A DNA stretch of 64,000 bases from the NCBI RefSeq assembly GCF_014855495.1, contig NZ_JACYFJ010000001.1:620001-684000 (forward strand), in the 5' to 3' direction. Below are positions 18,390-25,994 of this stretch, piece after piece. The DNA comes from Euzebyella saccharophila. Its GTDB lineage: Bacteria; Bacteroidota; Bacteroidia; Flavobacteriales; Flavobacteriaceae. The translations under genes and the position numbers were made by a program. The stretch's first letter is position 1, and each line of letters starts with the position of its first letter. The notes below the pieces were generated by a model. The model worked only from the letters and a program-made list of their open reading frames with translations. It ran no database searches and had not been told where the DNA came from.

Positions 18390-19832
18390 TTAAAAGGCAC
18401 AACTATCTATTTCTGTTACCCTTAAGGTATTTACCATACCTTTTTCCTTTATGGGCATTGCGGCAAGGCTAATGAGCATATCACCTTCTTCTAAGTAACC
18501 TTTCTGGCAGGCAATTTTATTTACATCCTCAATGGTTTCATCCGTTGTAACGTATCTATCGTAATAAAACGCCCTAACCCCCCACAATAGATTCAGTTGG
18601 GTAAGAATCCTTTTGTTGGAAGTAAACACTAAAATGTGGGCACTTGGTCTCCAGGCAGAAATTTGGAATGCCGTGTAACCACTATTGGTCAATGTTGAAA
18701 TGGCTTTCGCCTTAATCTCATTGGCCATAAGTGCTGCGTGGTAACAAATAGATTTGGTAATGTATCTTTTGGTCTTGATGTGTGGTGGGTCGTGTGGAAC
18801 TTTGATTAATTCCGAACTTTCCACACTTTGTAAAATACTCGCCATTTTATTGATTACCTGCACTGGATAATTTCCAACGGAAGTTTCTCCGGAAAGCATT
18901 ACGGCATCCGCCCCATCCATTACAGAATTGGCAACATCATTTACTTCTGCCCGTGTAGGGGTTAAAGAGGTAATCATAGTTTCCATCATCTGCGTAGCGA
19001 TAATTACGGGAATTCTGGCTTTTTTGGCTCTCAGAACCAATTGCTTTTGGATCAACGGCACTTCTTGAGCGGGAACCTCAACTCCTAAATCCCCTCGGGC
19101 AACCATTAAACCATCACAATAGGCAACAATTTTATCAATATTTTCTACCGCTTCTGGCTTTTCAATTTTGGCGATAATTGGAATTTTTTCTTCTGAATGC
19201 TCCTTGATCAAATTTTGAAGATCGATCAAATCTTGGCTAAAACGTACAAAAGAAAGCGCTATCCAGTCTACATTTTTAGAAATAGCAAAAATAGCATCGT
19301 TAATGTCCTTCTCCGTTAACGCCGGCAAGGAAATATTGGTGTTAGGTAGGTTAACACCCTTTTTGGATTTTAAGGGTCCACCCTGTACCACTTTTGCTTT
19401 TACTTCATCTTCCCCGTTTGTAGAAAGAACTTCAAAAATTAACTTACCATCATCCAACAAAATACGCTCACCGGGCTTTACATCCCTAGGAAAAGTGGCG
19501 TAGTTCATATACACTTTTTCACTTGTACCTTCAAAAGGTTCTCCGGTCATGAAGGTAATCTCATCTCCCGGATCAACAACAACCTCGCCGGCCATAACTC
19601 CTACACGCAGCTTGGGGCCTTGCAAATCTGCCAAAATAGACGAATACGTACCCAATTCTTCGTTGAGCTCACGAATCATATTTATTCTCTCGGTAACATC
19701 ATCATAGTTTGCATGGGAAAAGTTGATGCGAAAGACATCTACACCAGCCTCTATCATATCTCGTAATACCTCTTTTTTGCTTGTCGCCGGGCCTAGCGTA
19801 GCTACTATTTTAGTCTTTTTTTTGTTAGGCAT
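18390..19832 (-). CDS. pyk: Pyruvate kinase
   Basis: The 480-aa enzyme starts MPNKKKTKIVATLGPATS and shows FRINFSHANYDDV, the Mg/ATP signature AKIEKPEAVENID, MVARGDLGVEVP, and MLSGETSVGNYPV. It makes pyruvate and ATP from phosphoenolpyruvate. It is the last gene of the minus-strand block acpP-fabF-rnc-IPExxxVDY-pyk and starts 4 bp after the preceding stop, so glycolysis and fatty acid synthesis genes are in one run. It ends 6 bp from the convergent PAS gene. Confidence 0.98.
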   Translation of the reverse strand: MPNKKKTKIVATLGPATSKKEVLRDMIEAGVDVFRINFSHANYDDVTERINMIRELNEELGTYSSILADLQGPKLRVGVMAGEVVVDPGDEITFMTGEPFEGTSEKVYMNYATFPRDVKPGERILLDDGKLIFEVLSTNGEDEVKAKVVQGGPLKSKKGVNLPNTNISLPALTEKDINDAIFAISKNVDWIALSFVRFSQDLIDLQNLIKEHSEEKIPIIAKIEKPEAVENIDKIVAYCDGLMVARGDLGVEVPAQEVPLIQKQLVLRAKKARIPVIIATQMMETMITSLTPTRAEVNDVANSVMDGADAVMLSGETSVGNYPVQVINKMASILQSVESSELIKVPHDPPHIKTKRYITKSICYHAALMANEIKAKAISTLTNSGYTAFQISAWRPSAHILVFTSNKRILTQLNLLWGVRAFYYDRYVTTDETIEDVNKIACQKGYLEEGDMLISLAAMPIKEKGMVNTLRVTEIDSCAF

Positions 19833-19836
19833 TGGT

Positions 19837-20301
19837 TCAAAAAATTAAGTTGTTTTTAGATTTTAGTTTGTTTATATCAATTTTGTAGGCCGCTATAATT
19901 TGGGGTACGGCCAACAGTGATTTTAATAGTTCATCCGTGTCATTAAATTCATCTTGCTCTAGCTTGAGAAAATAGTCTACATCCTTATGCTCCGGAACCA
20001 TTGTAAAGTTGGAATAACCAGGCTCATTGCTAAAAAGATCCGTTCTTGCGGTTTGGTCTTCTTTTAAGCAATTGTTTGGAAAAAATGTCCAGTACCTGTC
20101 GTTAATATCATCCTTCCATTCAAAAATTGGAACCGTAGTATGGGTCGAAATATCAAGATCCTTGCGCCTTCTTCTAAAGGAAGCTTTAAGCGTAAGGTTT
20201 AAGGCGTAAGCTATGGCATAATCTTCAAAACTACTGTGCAATGCAATTAAATCGAAAGAATCTTCGTAAAAGTCCGCCGAAATTTTATGTACTGCCACCA
20301 T
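19837..20301 (-). CDS. IPExxxVDY-family protein
   Basis: The 154-aa product begins MVAVHKISADFYEDSFDLIA and carries the name-giving motif as VPEHKDVDYFLKLE near residue 110. The family is known only from Bacteroidota, sits between rnc and pyk, and has no established function. The frame is open upstream to a GTG at 20337, which would add a hydrophobic stretch not seen in the family; the ATG at 20299-20301 fits better. It is separated from rnc by 111 bp and from pyk by 4 bp. Confidence 0.85.
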   Translation of the reverse strand: MVAVHKISADFYEDSFDLIALHSSFEDYAIAYALNLTLKASFRRRRKDLDISTHTTVPIFEWKDDINDRYWTFFPNNCLKEDQTARTDLFSNEPGYSNFTMVPEHKDVDYFLKLEQDEFNDTDELLKSLLAVPQIIAAYKIDINKLKSKNNLIF

Positions 20302-20412
20302 AAGCACGGAAAGAAGCAAATATACTATTAATACCACACAACGCCTAGGTATGAACAGTCTAAAGCTAAAAATAGATAATCTATAACGTTTTAGTTACGT
20401 TGACCGCTATTT

Positions 20413-21150
20413 TTAAGACTTTTCCATCTTATCTTGAAGGGCATAATACGCCCTTTTAGAGGCTCTTTCCTCTGCTTTTTTCTTGGAGGTGGCCCGTGCC
20501 TTTGCCATGACCCTGCCCCCAATACTTAATTTTACGGCAAAATGTTTAAGAGTGTCGTTCCCAGTGTCTTCATAAACGTTGTAATCGAACGTTTTTTTCT
20601 GCTTTTGGCACCATTCAATAATGAGGCTTTTGTAACTAATAACTTTTCCTTCTAGTTGTTCAATGTCCACATACGGTTCAATGACCCGTTGGGCAATGAA
20701 TTTTTCACAGTATTTATACCCCCGATCAAGGTAAATGGCACCCACCAAAGCTTCAAAAACATTGCCATGGATATTTTCTCCAAAATGGGTTTTTGGGATA
20801 CGACTTTGAACAAAAGAAATAAGGCCCAAGTCTTTTCCAAGTTCGTTCAAATGCTTTCTACTCACTATTTTGGAACGCATTTTGGTTAGGTAGCCCTCAT
20901 CACCTTCGGGAACTTGATCATAAAGGTGTTTGGAAATGATGGTTCCAAGCATGGAATCTCCCAAAAATTCCAATCTTTCGTAGTTCATGGGAGTACCATT
21001 TTTATCTTTCTTGTTAGCCGATCTATGTAAAAATGCGCGTTTATAGATATCAAGGTTTTTGGGCTTGAAACCTAAAATTTTGGTCATCCCCAAAAAAAAA
21101 TCCCCATCCTTTTTGGAATGGGAATTGAATATATTGGAAGGAAAACCCAT
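20413..21150 (-). CDS. rnc: Ribonuclease III
   Basis: RNase III cuts double-stranded RNA. The catalytic domain carries the signature NYERLEFLGDSMLGTI and the second acidic site HGNVFEALVGAIYLDRG; the double-stranded-RNA-binding domain is C-terminal (YKSLIIEWCQKQ to ASKRAYYALQ). The frame extends 36 nt upstream into fabF, but ATG 21148-21150 (MGFPSNIFNSHS) lies 6 bp after the fabF stop and is the natural start. Co-transcribed with acpP and fabF. The product is about 245 aa, slightly longer than the Escherichia coli enzyme. Confidence 0.95.
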   Translation of the reverse strand: MGFPSNIFNSHSKKDGDFFLGMTKILGFKPKNLDIYKRAFLHRSANKKDKNGTPMNYERLEFLGDSMLGTIISKHLYDQVPEGDEGYLTKMRSKIVSRKHLNELGKDLGLISFVQSRIPKTHFGENIHGNVFEALVGAIYLDRGYKYCEKFIAQRVIEPYVDIEQLEGKVISYKSLIIEWCQKQKKTFDYNVYEDTGNDTLKHFAVKLSIGGRVMAKARATSKKKAEERASKRAYYALQDKMEKS

Positions 21151-21155
21151 GGGAA

Positions 21156-22409
21156 TTACTCGCTTATTTTTTTGAATATTACGCAAGCATTGTGTCCACC
21201 AAAACCAAACGTATTGCTCAAAGCCACATTAACTTCCCTCTCTTGCGCCTTGTTCAATGTAAGGTTTAGGCTAGGGTCTATATTTTCGTCTACTACCTCA
21301 TGGTTAATGGTAGGCGGGACCAGACTGTGTTTCATTGCCAAAATAGAGGCAATGGCTTCAATGGCACCTGCCGCACCCAATAAGTGACCTGTCATGGATT
21401 TGGTAGAGTTGATGTTAATTTTTGGCGCATGGTCACCAAATACTTCACTTATGGCCTTGAGTTCTGCAACGTCACCTAAGGGCGTAGAAGTGCCATGGGT
21501 GTTGATGGCATCTACGTCTTCGGGTTTCAATCCTGCGTCTCTCAAGCAATTTTCCATTACACGTACAACGCCAATACCATCAGGATGTGGAGCCGTCATG
21601 TGGTAAGCATCACTGGAGAGTCCGCCACCTGCCACTTCCGCATAAATTTTTGCGCCTCTGGCCTTGGCATGCTCATATTCCTCTAGGATAAGCGCTCCGG
21701 CCCCTTCGCCTAAGACAAACCCATCTCTGGTCGCATCAAAAGGTCTTGATGCCGTCTCCGGGCTTTCGTTTCTGGTTGAGAGTGCGTGCATGGCTCCAAA
21801 ACCGCCCATACCCGCAATAGTTACGGCTGCTTCACTACCTCCTGTTACTACCACATCACAATGGCCTAAACGTATATAGTTCAAGGCATCTATAATGGCG
21901 TTGGCAGAAGAAGCACAGGCCGATACCGTTGTATAGTTAGGCCCCATAAATCCATGTTTGATAGAAATATGTCCAGGGGCAATGTCGGCAATCATTTTAG
22001 GAATGAAGAAAGGGTTAAAACGTGGCGTACCGTTTCCTTCGGCAAAATTCATCACCTCATTTTGAAAAGTTTCTAGACCACCTATTCCGGCGCCCCAGAT
22101 TACACCTACCCTAAACTTGTCCAAATTTTCTAGCTCCAGGCCAGAATCTGCAATGGCCTCATCCGATGAAACAAGGGCATACTGTGCAAACCTATCCAAT
22201 TTGCGAGCTTCCTTGCGATCAAAATGATCTTCGGCATTAAAGCTTTTAAGTTCGCAGGCAAATTTTACCTTGAATTTTTCAGTATTGTAATAAGTTACGG
22301 GCGCTGAACCACTTTTACCAGTTTTCAGACCTTCCCAATACTCCTCAATATTGTTACCAATAGGTGTTAATGCTCCTAGACCGGTAACCACTACTCGCTT
22401 TAATTGCAT
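21156..22409 (-). CDS. fabF: Beta-ketoacyl-ACP synthase II
   Basis: The 417-aa elongating condensing enzyme starts MQLKRVVVTGLGALTPIG. The Cys-His-His catalytic set is visible: Cys165 in TVSACASSANAIIDAL, the first His in INTHGTSTPLGD and the second in STKSMTGHLLGAAGAIE; the C-terminus NTFGFGGHNACVIF is typical. It extends acyl-ACP with malonyl-ACP in the cytoplasm. acpP lies upstream with a strong hairpin in between, rnc starts 6 bp downstream. Confidence 0.97.
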   Translation of the reverse strand: MQLKRVVVTGLGALTPIGNNIEEYWEGLKTGKSGSAPVTYYNTEKFKVKFACELKSFNAEDHFDRKEARKLDRFAQYALVSSDEAIADSGLELENLDKFRVGVIWGAGIGGLETFQNEVMNFAEGNGTPRFNPFFIPKMIADIAPGHISIKHGFMGPNYTTVSACASSANAIIDALNYIRLGHCDVVVTGGSEAAVTIAGMGGFGAMHALSTRNESPETASRPFDATRDGFVLGEGAGALILEEYEHAKARGAKIYAEVAGGGLSSDAYHMTAPHPDGIGVVRVMENCLRDAGLKPEDVDAINTHGTSTPLGDVAELKAISEVFGDHAPKININSTKSMTGHLLGAAGAIEAIASILAMKHSLVPPTINHEVVDENIDPSLNLTLNKAQEREVNVALSNTFGFGGHNACVIFKKISE

Positions 22410-22454
22410 TGAACTTAATTTTTCGTTTTGATTTAAGCCAACCGTAAATTAAAA

Positions 22455-22494
22455 AAAATTATCCATGCGATAAGGTTACCGCATGGATAATTTT
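22455..22494 (-). terminator. Strong hairpin between acpP and fabF (partial terminator or attenuator)
   Basis: A perfect 15-bp stem: AAAATTATCCATGCG (22455-22469) and CGCATGGATAATTTT (22480-22494) with a ten-base loop. Read on the minus strand it is followed by a T run, so it can terminate behind acpP. Since fabF-rnc follow without an obvious promoter of their own, partial read-through would set acpP expression above fabF. Confidence 0.7.
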
Positions 22495-22523
22495 GAATTC
22501 TCTATTTAAAGAATCATTAAAGA

Positions 22524-22757
22524 TTACTTCGCTTCTTCTATATAACTAATGGCTTGGCCAACTGTTGCGATATTCTCAGCTTGATCGTCTGGGATTTGGA
22601 TATCAAATTCTTTTTCGAACTCCATAATCAATTCCACTGTATCCAAAGAATCTGCCCCTAGGTCGTTTGTAAAGCTAGCTTCCGTTACAACTTCGTTTTC
22701 ATCTACACCTAATTTATCAACGATGATAGCCTTTACTCTTGATGCAATGTCTGACAT
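22524..22757 (-). CDS. acpP: Acyl carrier protein
   Basis: The 77-aa acidic protein has the phosphopantetheine site [17 protein letters not shown] with Ser37 as the attachment residue. It carries growing acyl chains for FabH, FabF and the other synthases. It is the first gene of the minus-strand acpP-fabF-rnc-IPExxxVDY-pyk run and has a -7-like element TATTTTTG about 32 bp upstream of the ATG. Confidence 0.98.
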   Translation of the reverse strand: MSDIASRVKAIIVDKLGVDENEVVTEASFTNDLGADSLDTVELIMEFEKEFDIQIPDDQAENIATVGQAISYIEEAK

Positions 22758-22788
22758 AATAAAATTGGTTTTAAATTTAAATTGTTGG

Positions 22789-22796
22789 CAAAAATA
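22789..22796 (-). promoter_or_regulatory. Probable -7 element of the acpP promoter
   Basis: On the minus strand this reads TATTTTTG, a full TAnnTTTG match placed 31 bp before the acpP ATG. At the -33 position (19 bp upstream) the triplet is GTG rather than TTG, so the match is partial. Confidence 0.45.
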
Positions 22797-23005
22797 AAAA
22801 ACTTTGGTTGAATTACACCATTTGCCGATAAAATGTCTTCTAAAATACTAAAATTAAAAATACAGCCATTACTTTACTTGCAATTATTTTTAACGTTTAT
22901 GGCGCTAGCCTCATCTCCAATCTTAAGTGTTTTAACATGCCCGGATACCATAAAAAATATGGTAATTTGCATTGTAAATAGATAAACTGCTTAAGTAAAA
23001 TATTT

Positions 23006-23581
23006 GTGGAGACCAAGAAAATTGTACTATTCGCATCCGGTTCCGGTTCAAACGTCGAGAATATTTTCAATTATTTTCAAACTAAGCCAGGGGTGGAGAT
23101 TAGTTGCGTGCTAACCAATAAACGGGATGCTCAAGTTATAGACCGGTGCAACCGCTTAAAGATCAACGCGCTTTATTTCAACAGGTATTCGTTTTATCAT
23201 ACGGGCTTTGTCTGCTCGGTTCTTAAAAATTTGAAACCCGATTTAATTGTTTTGGCGGGCTTTCTCTGGAAAATACCCCAAGACCTTATTGATGCATTTC
23301 CACAGAAAATAGTCAATATTCATCCGGCATTGTTACCTAAGTATGGGGGGAAGGGCATGTACGGAGCCCATGTCCATAAGGCCGTTAAGGAAAATGCGGA
23401 AACTGAAACCGGTATTACCATACATTATGTAAACGAGCATTATGATGAGGGTGCCATTATTCAACAGGCAAAAACAACCTTGGTAGAAGGGGATACCCCA
23501 GAAAGCATTGCGGCCAAGGTACACGAGCTGGAATATGAACATTTTCCTAAAGTAATAGAACAATTATTGAAAGAAGGTTAA
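23006..23581 (+). CDS. purN: Phosphoribosylglycinamide formyltransferase
   Basis: PurN transfers formyl from 10-formyltetrahydrofolate to GAR in purine synthesis. The 191-aa protein starts at GTG 23006 (METKKIVLFASGSGSNVENI when read with initiator Met), with the phosphate-binding GSGSN loop, the catalytic Asn and His in VNIHPALLPKYGGKGMYG, and the catalytic Asp in VNEHYDEGAIIQQ. No in-frame ATG lies near, so GTG is the start. The stop overlaps the rnhA ATG by one base (TAATG), so the two are co-translated. Divergent from acpP; the 248-bp gap contains a small A+T-rich hairpin and a weak 50-codon frame (22833-22985). Confidence 0.96.
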   Translation: METKKIVLFASGSGSNVENIFNYFQTKPGVEISCVLTNKRDAQVIDRCNRLKINALYFNRYSFYHTGFVCSVLKNLKPDLIVLAGFLWKIPQDLIDAFPQKIVNIHPALLPKYGGKGMYGAHVHKAVKENAETETGITIHYVNEHYDEGAIIQQAKTTLVEGDTPESIAAKVHELEYEHFPKVIEQLLKEG

Positions 23582-24216
23582 TGGCAAAAAAGGAGAAATT
23601 CTATACGGTTTGGAAAGGCAAACGCCCCGGAATTTATGATACTTGGAAAGATTGTAAAGCTGCTATTGATGGCTTTAAGGGCGCCCAGTACAAATCCTTT
23701 ACCAGTTTTGCCGAAGCCAAAAAAGCCTATAACGGGGATTATGCGGATTATAAGGGGAAGAAAAAACAGCCCGGCAAACTATCCGCTGCCGATGCCCTTA
23801 AATATGGTACTCCCAATTACAATTCCATTTCAGTGGATGCCGCTTCTAGTGGAAACCCTGGGATTATGGAATACCAAGGGGTTGATACCAAAACGGGCAA
23901 AAAGCTCTTTAAACAAGGTCCGTTTCAGCAAGGGACTAACAACATTGGTGAGTTTTTGGCCATTGTGCACGGGTTGGCCTATTTAAAAAAAAATAAGAGC
24001 GACCGTATTATTTATACCGATAGCCGAACAGCCATGAGTTGGGTGCGCAAGAAAAACTGCAATACCAAACTGGAAGAAAACGACAAGAACAAAGAACTTT
24101 TTGAAATGATCAGAAGGGCCGTGGAATGGCTGAAGACCAATTCTTATACTACCCCGGTGGTTAAATGGGAAACCAAGGTGTGGGGCGAAATTCCGGCGGA
24201 TTTTGGTAGAAAGTAA
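23581..24216 (+). CDS. rnhA: Ribonuclease H1 with N-terminal viroplasmin-like domain
   Basis: The 211-aa protein has an N-terminal hybrid-binding (caulimovirus viroplasmin) domain, KFYTVWKGKRPGIYDTW and SFTSFAEAKKAYNG, and an RNase H domain from about residue 80. Catalytic acids are visible as Asp86 (SVDAASSGNPG), Glu124 (NNIGEFLAIVHG) and Asp147 (IIYTDSRTAMSW). It removes RNA from RNA-DNA hybrids. It overlaps purN by one base. Downstream lies the 0.8-kb hairpin-rich gap. Confidence 0.94.
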   Translation: MAKKEKFYTVWKGKRPGIYDTWKDCKAAIDGFKGAQYKSFTSFAEAKKAYNGDYADYKGKKKQPGKLSAADALKYGTPNYNSISVDAASSGNPGIMEYQGVDTKTGKKLFKQGPFQQGTNNIGEFLAIVHGLAYLKKNKSDRIIYTDSRTAMSWVRKKNCNTKLEENDKNKELFEMIRRAVEWLKTNSYTTPVVKWETKVWGEIPADFGRK

Positions 24217-24598
24217 AATTCACCTTTTTTTTATGCCCCTAAAGTTTCCTGTAAAGGACAATTGCGTACAGAAAACCGGCCTCATAAAATAGGGCGTTAA
24301 GAACGTAAAGAACGGGAGCGTTCAAATTATCCGTTTGTGGGGAATTGAAACGTGGTTTCAAGAAGTTAGGAGTTAGGAAAACATGAAAAACGATATAAGA
24401 CGTAGGACATAGGACGTAAAACCATTAAACTTCCAAAAGTTATTTCTTCCTCATAAGTAAAAAAACCTTTTCAGATGGTTTAAGAAGGAAGCGGTCAGGC
24501 CTATTTTTGCAGCCTCTATTAACTTATAACTATCAACTAGAACAATCAACCATCAACTGCTTCCCCGTTCATTTTTTGCATTGCCCAAAAACACCCCT

Positions 24599-24714
24599 GT
24601 TTTGGCTTTGCCAAAACTGTCCCCTCAAGGGGACAATAATTCCCCCTTGGAAGGGGGTGCCCGCAGGGCCGGGGATGTATTCCCCTTCCTCCCGATAACT
24701 ATCGGGAGGAAGGG
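24599..24714. repeat. Cluster of tandem palindromes (REP-like)
   Basis: Hairpins follow one another: GTTTTGGC with GCCAAAAC (24599-24617), GTCCCC with GGGGAC (24619-24634), CCCCCTT with AAGGGGG (about 24642-24657), and a 14-bp perfect stem CCCTTCCTCCCGAT (24683-24696) with its complement at 24701-24714. Four palindromes in about 115 bp without a T-run or a gene on either side argue for a mobile or dispersed repeat rather than terminators. Confidence 0.6.
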
Positions 24715-24816
24715 ACATTTTATTTCGGAAAGTTCAGCACAAGCAAGGGGATATTTTAAAAAGTACAAACTAAGAACTGCAGTTAGGGCCACTATTAACT
24801 TTTAACAAAGAACTTT

Positions 24817-24858
24817 CAACCATCAACCATCAACCATCAACCATCAACCATCAACCAA
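24817..24858 (+). repeat. Tandem heptamer repeat CAACCAT
   Basis: Five perfect units of CAACCAT (24817-24851) followed by CAACCAA. The unit length is not a multiple of three and the array is non-coding, so it is a simple tandem repeat that could vary in copy number. A related CAACCATCAACTG occurs at about 24546. Confidence 0.85.
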
Positions 24859-25016
24859 TAACCAACAAGCTTGGCACGCACGTAGGATATATGCACGATA
24901 CATTTCCCCATTTACTACCTAAAACACCCCGTTTACCGAATTTTATAATTTGATATCCGCCGTAAGGTAAATTCGCTTTGCAAAAGCTTATATTTGCAGC
25001 AAAATTGCAGAACCTT

Positions 25017-25943
25017 ATGGGTAAACTTTTAATTGTGGGTACCGTTGCCTTTGACGAGATTGAAACCCCTTTTGGTAAAACGGGGAAGGTATTGGGCGGT
25101 GCCGCCACTTTTATTGGATTGGCAGCCTCTCAGTTTGATGTGGAATCGGGCATTGTTTCTGTTGTTGGTGATGATTTGCCGGAGGCCTATCTAGATACAT
25201 TAAGGGCCAAGAACATAGACCTTGAAGGGGTGGAAATAGTAAAAGGAGGCAAAACTTTTTATTGGAAAGGCAAATACCACAACGACCTAAACAGCAGGGA
25301 TACCCTTATCACAGATTTAAATACGTTAGCCGATTTTCAACCAAAGGTTCCCGGTCATTTTAAGAATGCTGATGTGGTTATGTTGGGTAATTTGCACCCA
25401 TCCGTTCAGTTGAGTGTAATTAATCAGATGGAAAAGCGACCAAAACTTATTGTTTTGGATACCATGAATTTTTGGATGGATAACACCCTTGAAGAACTAA
25501 AAGAGGTCATTAAGCACATAGACGTTATAACCATCAACGATGAAGAGGCACGACAGTTGACCGAAGAATATTCATTGGTAAAGGCTGCGGCGGCAATCCA
25601 AGAAATGGGTCCTAAATACGTGGTCATTAAAAAAGGGGAGCACGGCGCCTTGTTGTTTCATGATGAGAATGTCTTTTTTGCACCGGCACTGCCCTTAGAG
25701 GAGGTTTTTGACCCCACTGGTGCAGGAGACACCTTTGCTGGAGGATTCACAGGATATTTGGCTGCGACGAACAATTTGTCCTTCAAGAATATGAAAAGAG
25801 CGGTAATCCATGGGTCCAATTTAGCCTCTTTTTGTGTAGAGCGCTTTGGAACCGAACGAATGAAGGATTTAACAAAAGAAGAGGTGAGCAGAAGGTTGCT
25901 TGAGTTCAAGGCCCTCACCCAATTTGATATAGAATTAAAGTAA
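25017..25943 (+). CDS. PfkB-family carbohydrate kinase
   Basis: The 308-aa protein begins MGKLLIVGTVAFDEIETPFG and ends with the PfkB signature DPTGAGDTFAGGFTGYLAA, whose Asp is the catalytic base and GAGD the anion hole. GGAATFIGLAAS near the N-terminus is the usual sugar-binding start. It phosphorylates a sugar or nucleoside; the substrate is not readable, although adenosine/ribokinase-like members are common. A TTG at 24978 would add 13 residues, but it lies before the -7-like TATATTTG (about 24989-24996), so the ATG is the start. A terminator follows 5 bp after the stop. Confidence 0.88.
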   Translation: MGKLLIVGTVAFDEIETPFGKTGKVLGGAATFIGLAASQFDVESGIVSVVGDDLPEAYLDTLRAKNIDLEGVEIVKGGKTFYWKGKYHNDLNSRDTLITDLNTLADFQPKVPGHFKNADVVMLGNLHPSVQLSVINQMEKRPKLIVLDTMNFWMDNTLEELKEVIKHIDVITINDEEARQLTEEYSLVKAAAAIQEMGPKYVVIKKGEHGALLFHDENVFFAPALPLEEVFDPTGAGDTFAGGFTGYLAATNNLSFKNMKRAVIHGSNLASFCVERFGTERMKDLTKEEVSRRLLEFKALTQFDIELK

Positions 25944-25948
25944 AACAT

Positions 25949-25974
25949 GCCCCTATCCAAACAGGGGCTTTTTT
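25949..25974 (+). terminator. Rho-independent terminator after the PfkB kinase
   Basis: Stem GCCCCT (25949-25954) with AGGGGC (25963-25968), eight-base loop, then TTTTTT. It separates the kinase from the PurF-like gene at 25995. Confidence 0.8.
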
Positions 25975-25994
25975 AATAGAGAAAGGATAGTGTA

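Larger units (their letters stand above)
24217..25016. other. 0.8-kb non-coding region rich in short repeats and hairpins
   Basis: No frame here looks like protein: two plus-strand frames of 63 and 74 codons run through palindromes and are Pro/Gly-rich by composition. The left part holds short direct repeats (GACGTAGGACATAGGACGT near 24391-24420 and GTTAGGAGTTAGG near 24366). The middle holds tandem hairpins, the right part a heptamer array. Near 24990 a -7-like TATATTTG precedes the PfkB gene. The composition resembles dispersed intergenic elements common in Flavobacteriaceae genomes; I infer this is such an element cluster. Confidence 0.65.

Noticed and set aside
22833-22985. 50-codon plus frame between acpP and purN with a hydrophobic middle
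   Set aside because: No promoter, no recognisable signal peptide or family, and it contains a small A/T hairpin; too weak to call as a gene.
24507-24805. Two plus-strand frames of 63 and 74 codons in the rnhA-PfkB gap
   Set aside because: They run through perfect palindromes and low-complexity repeats and have no plausible domain.
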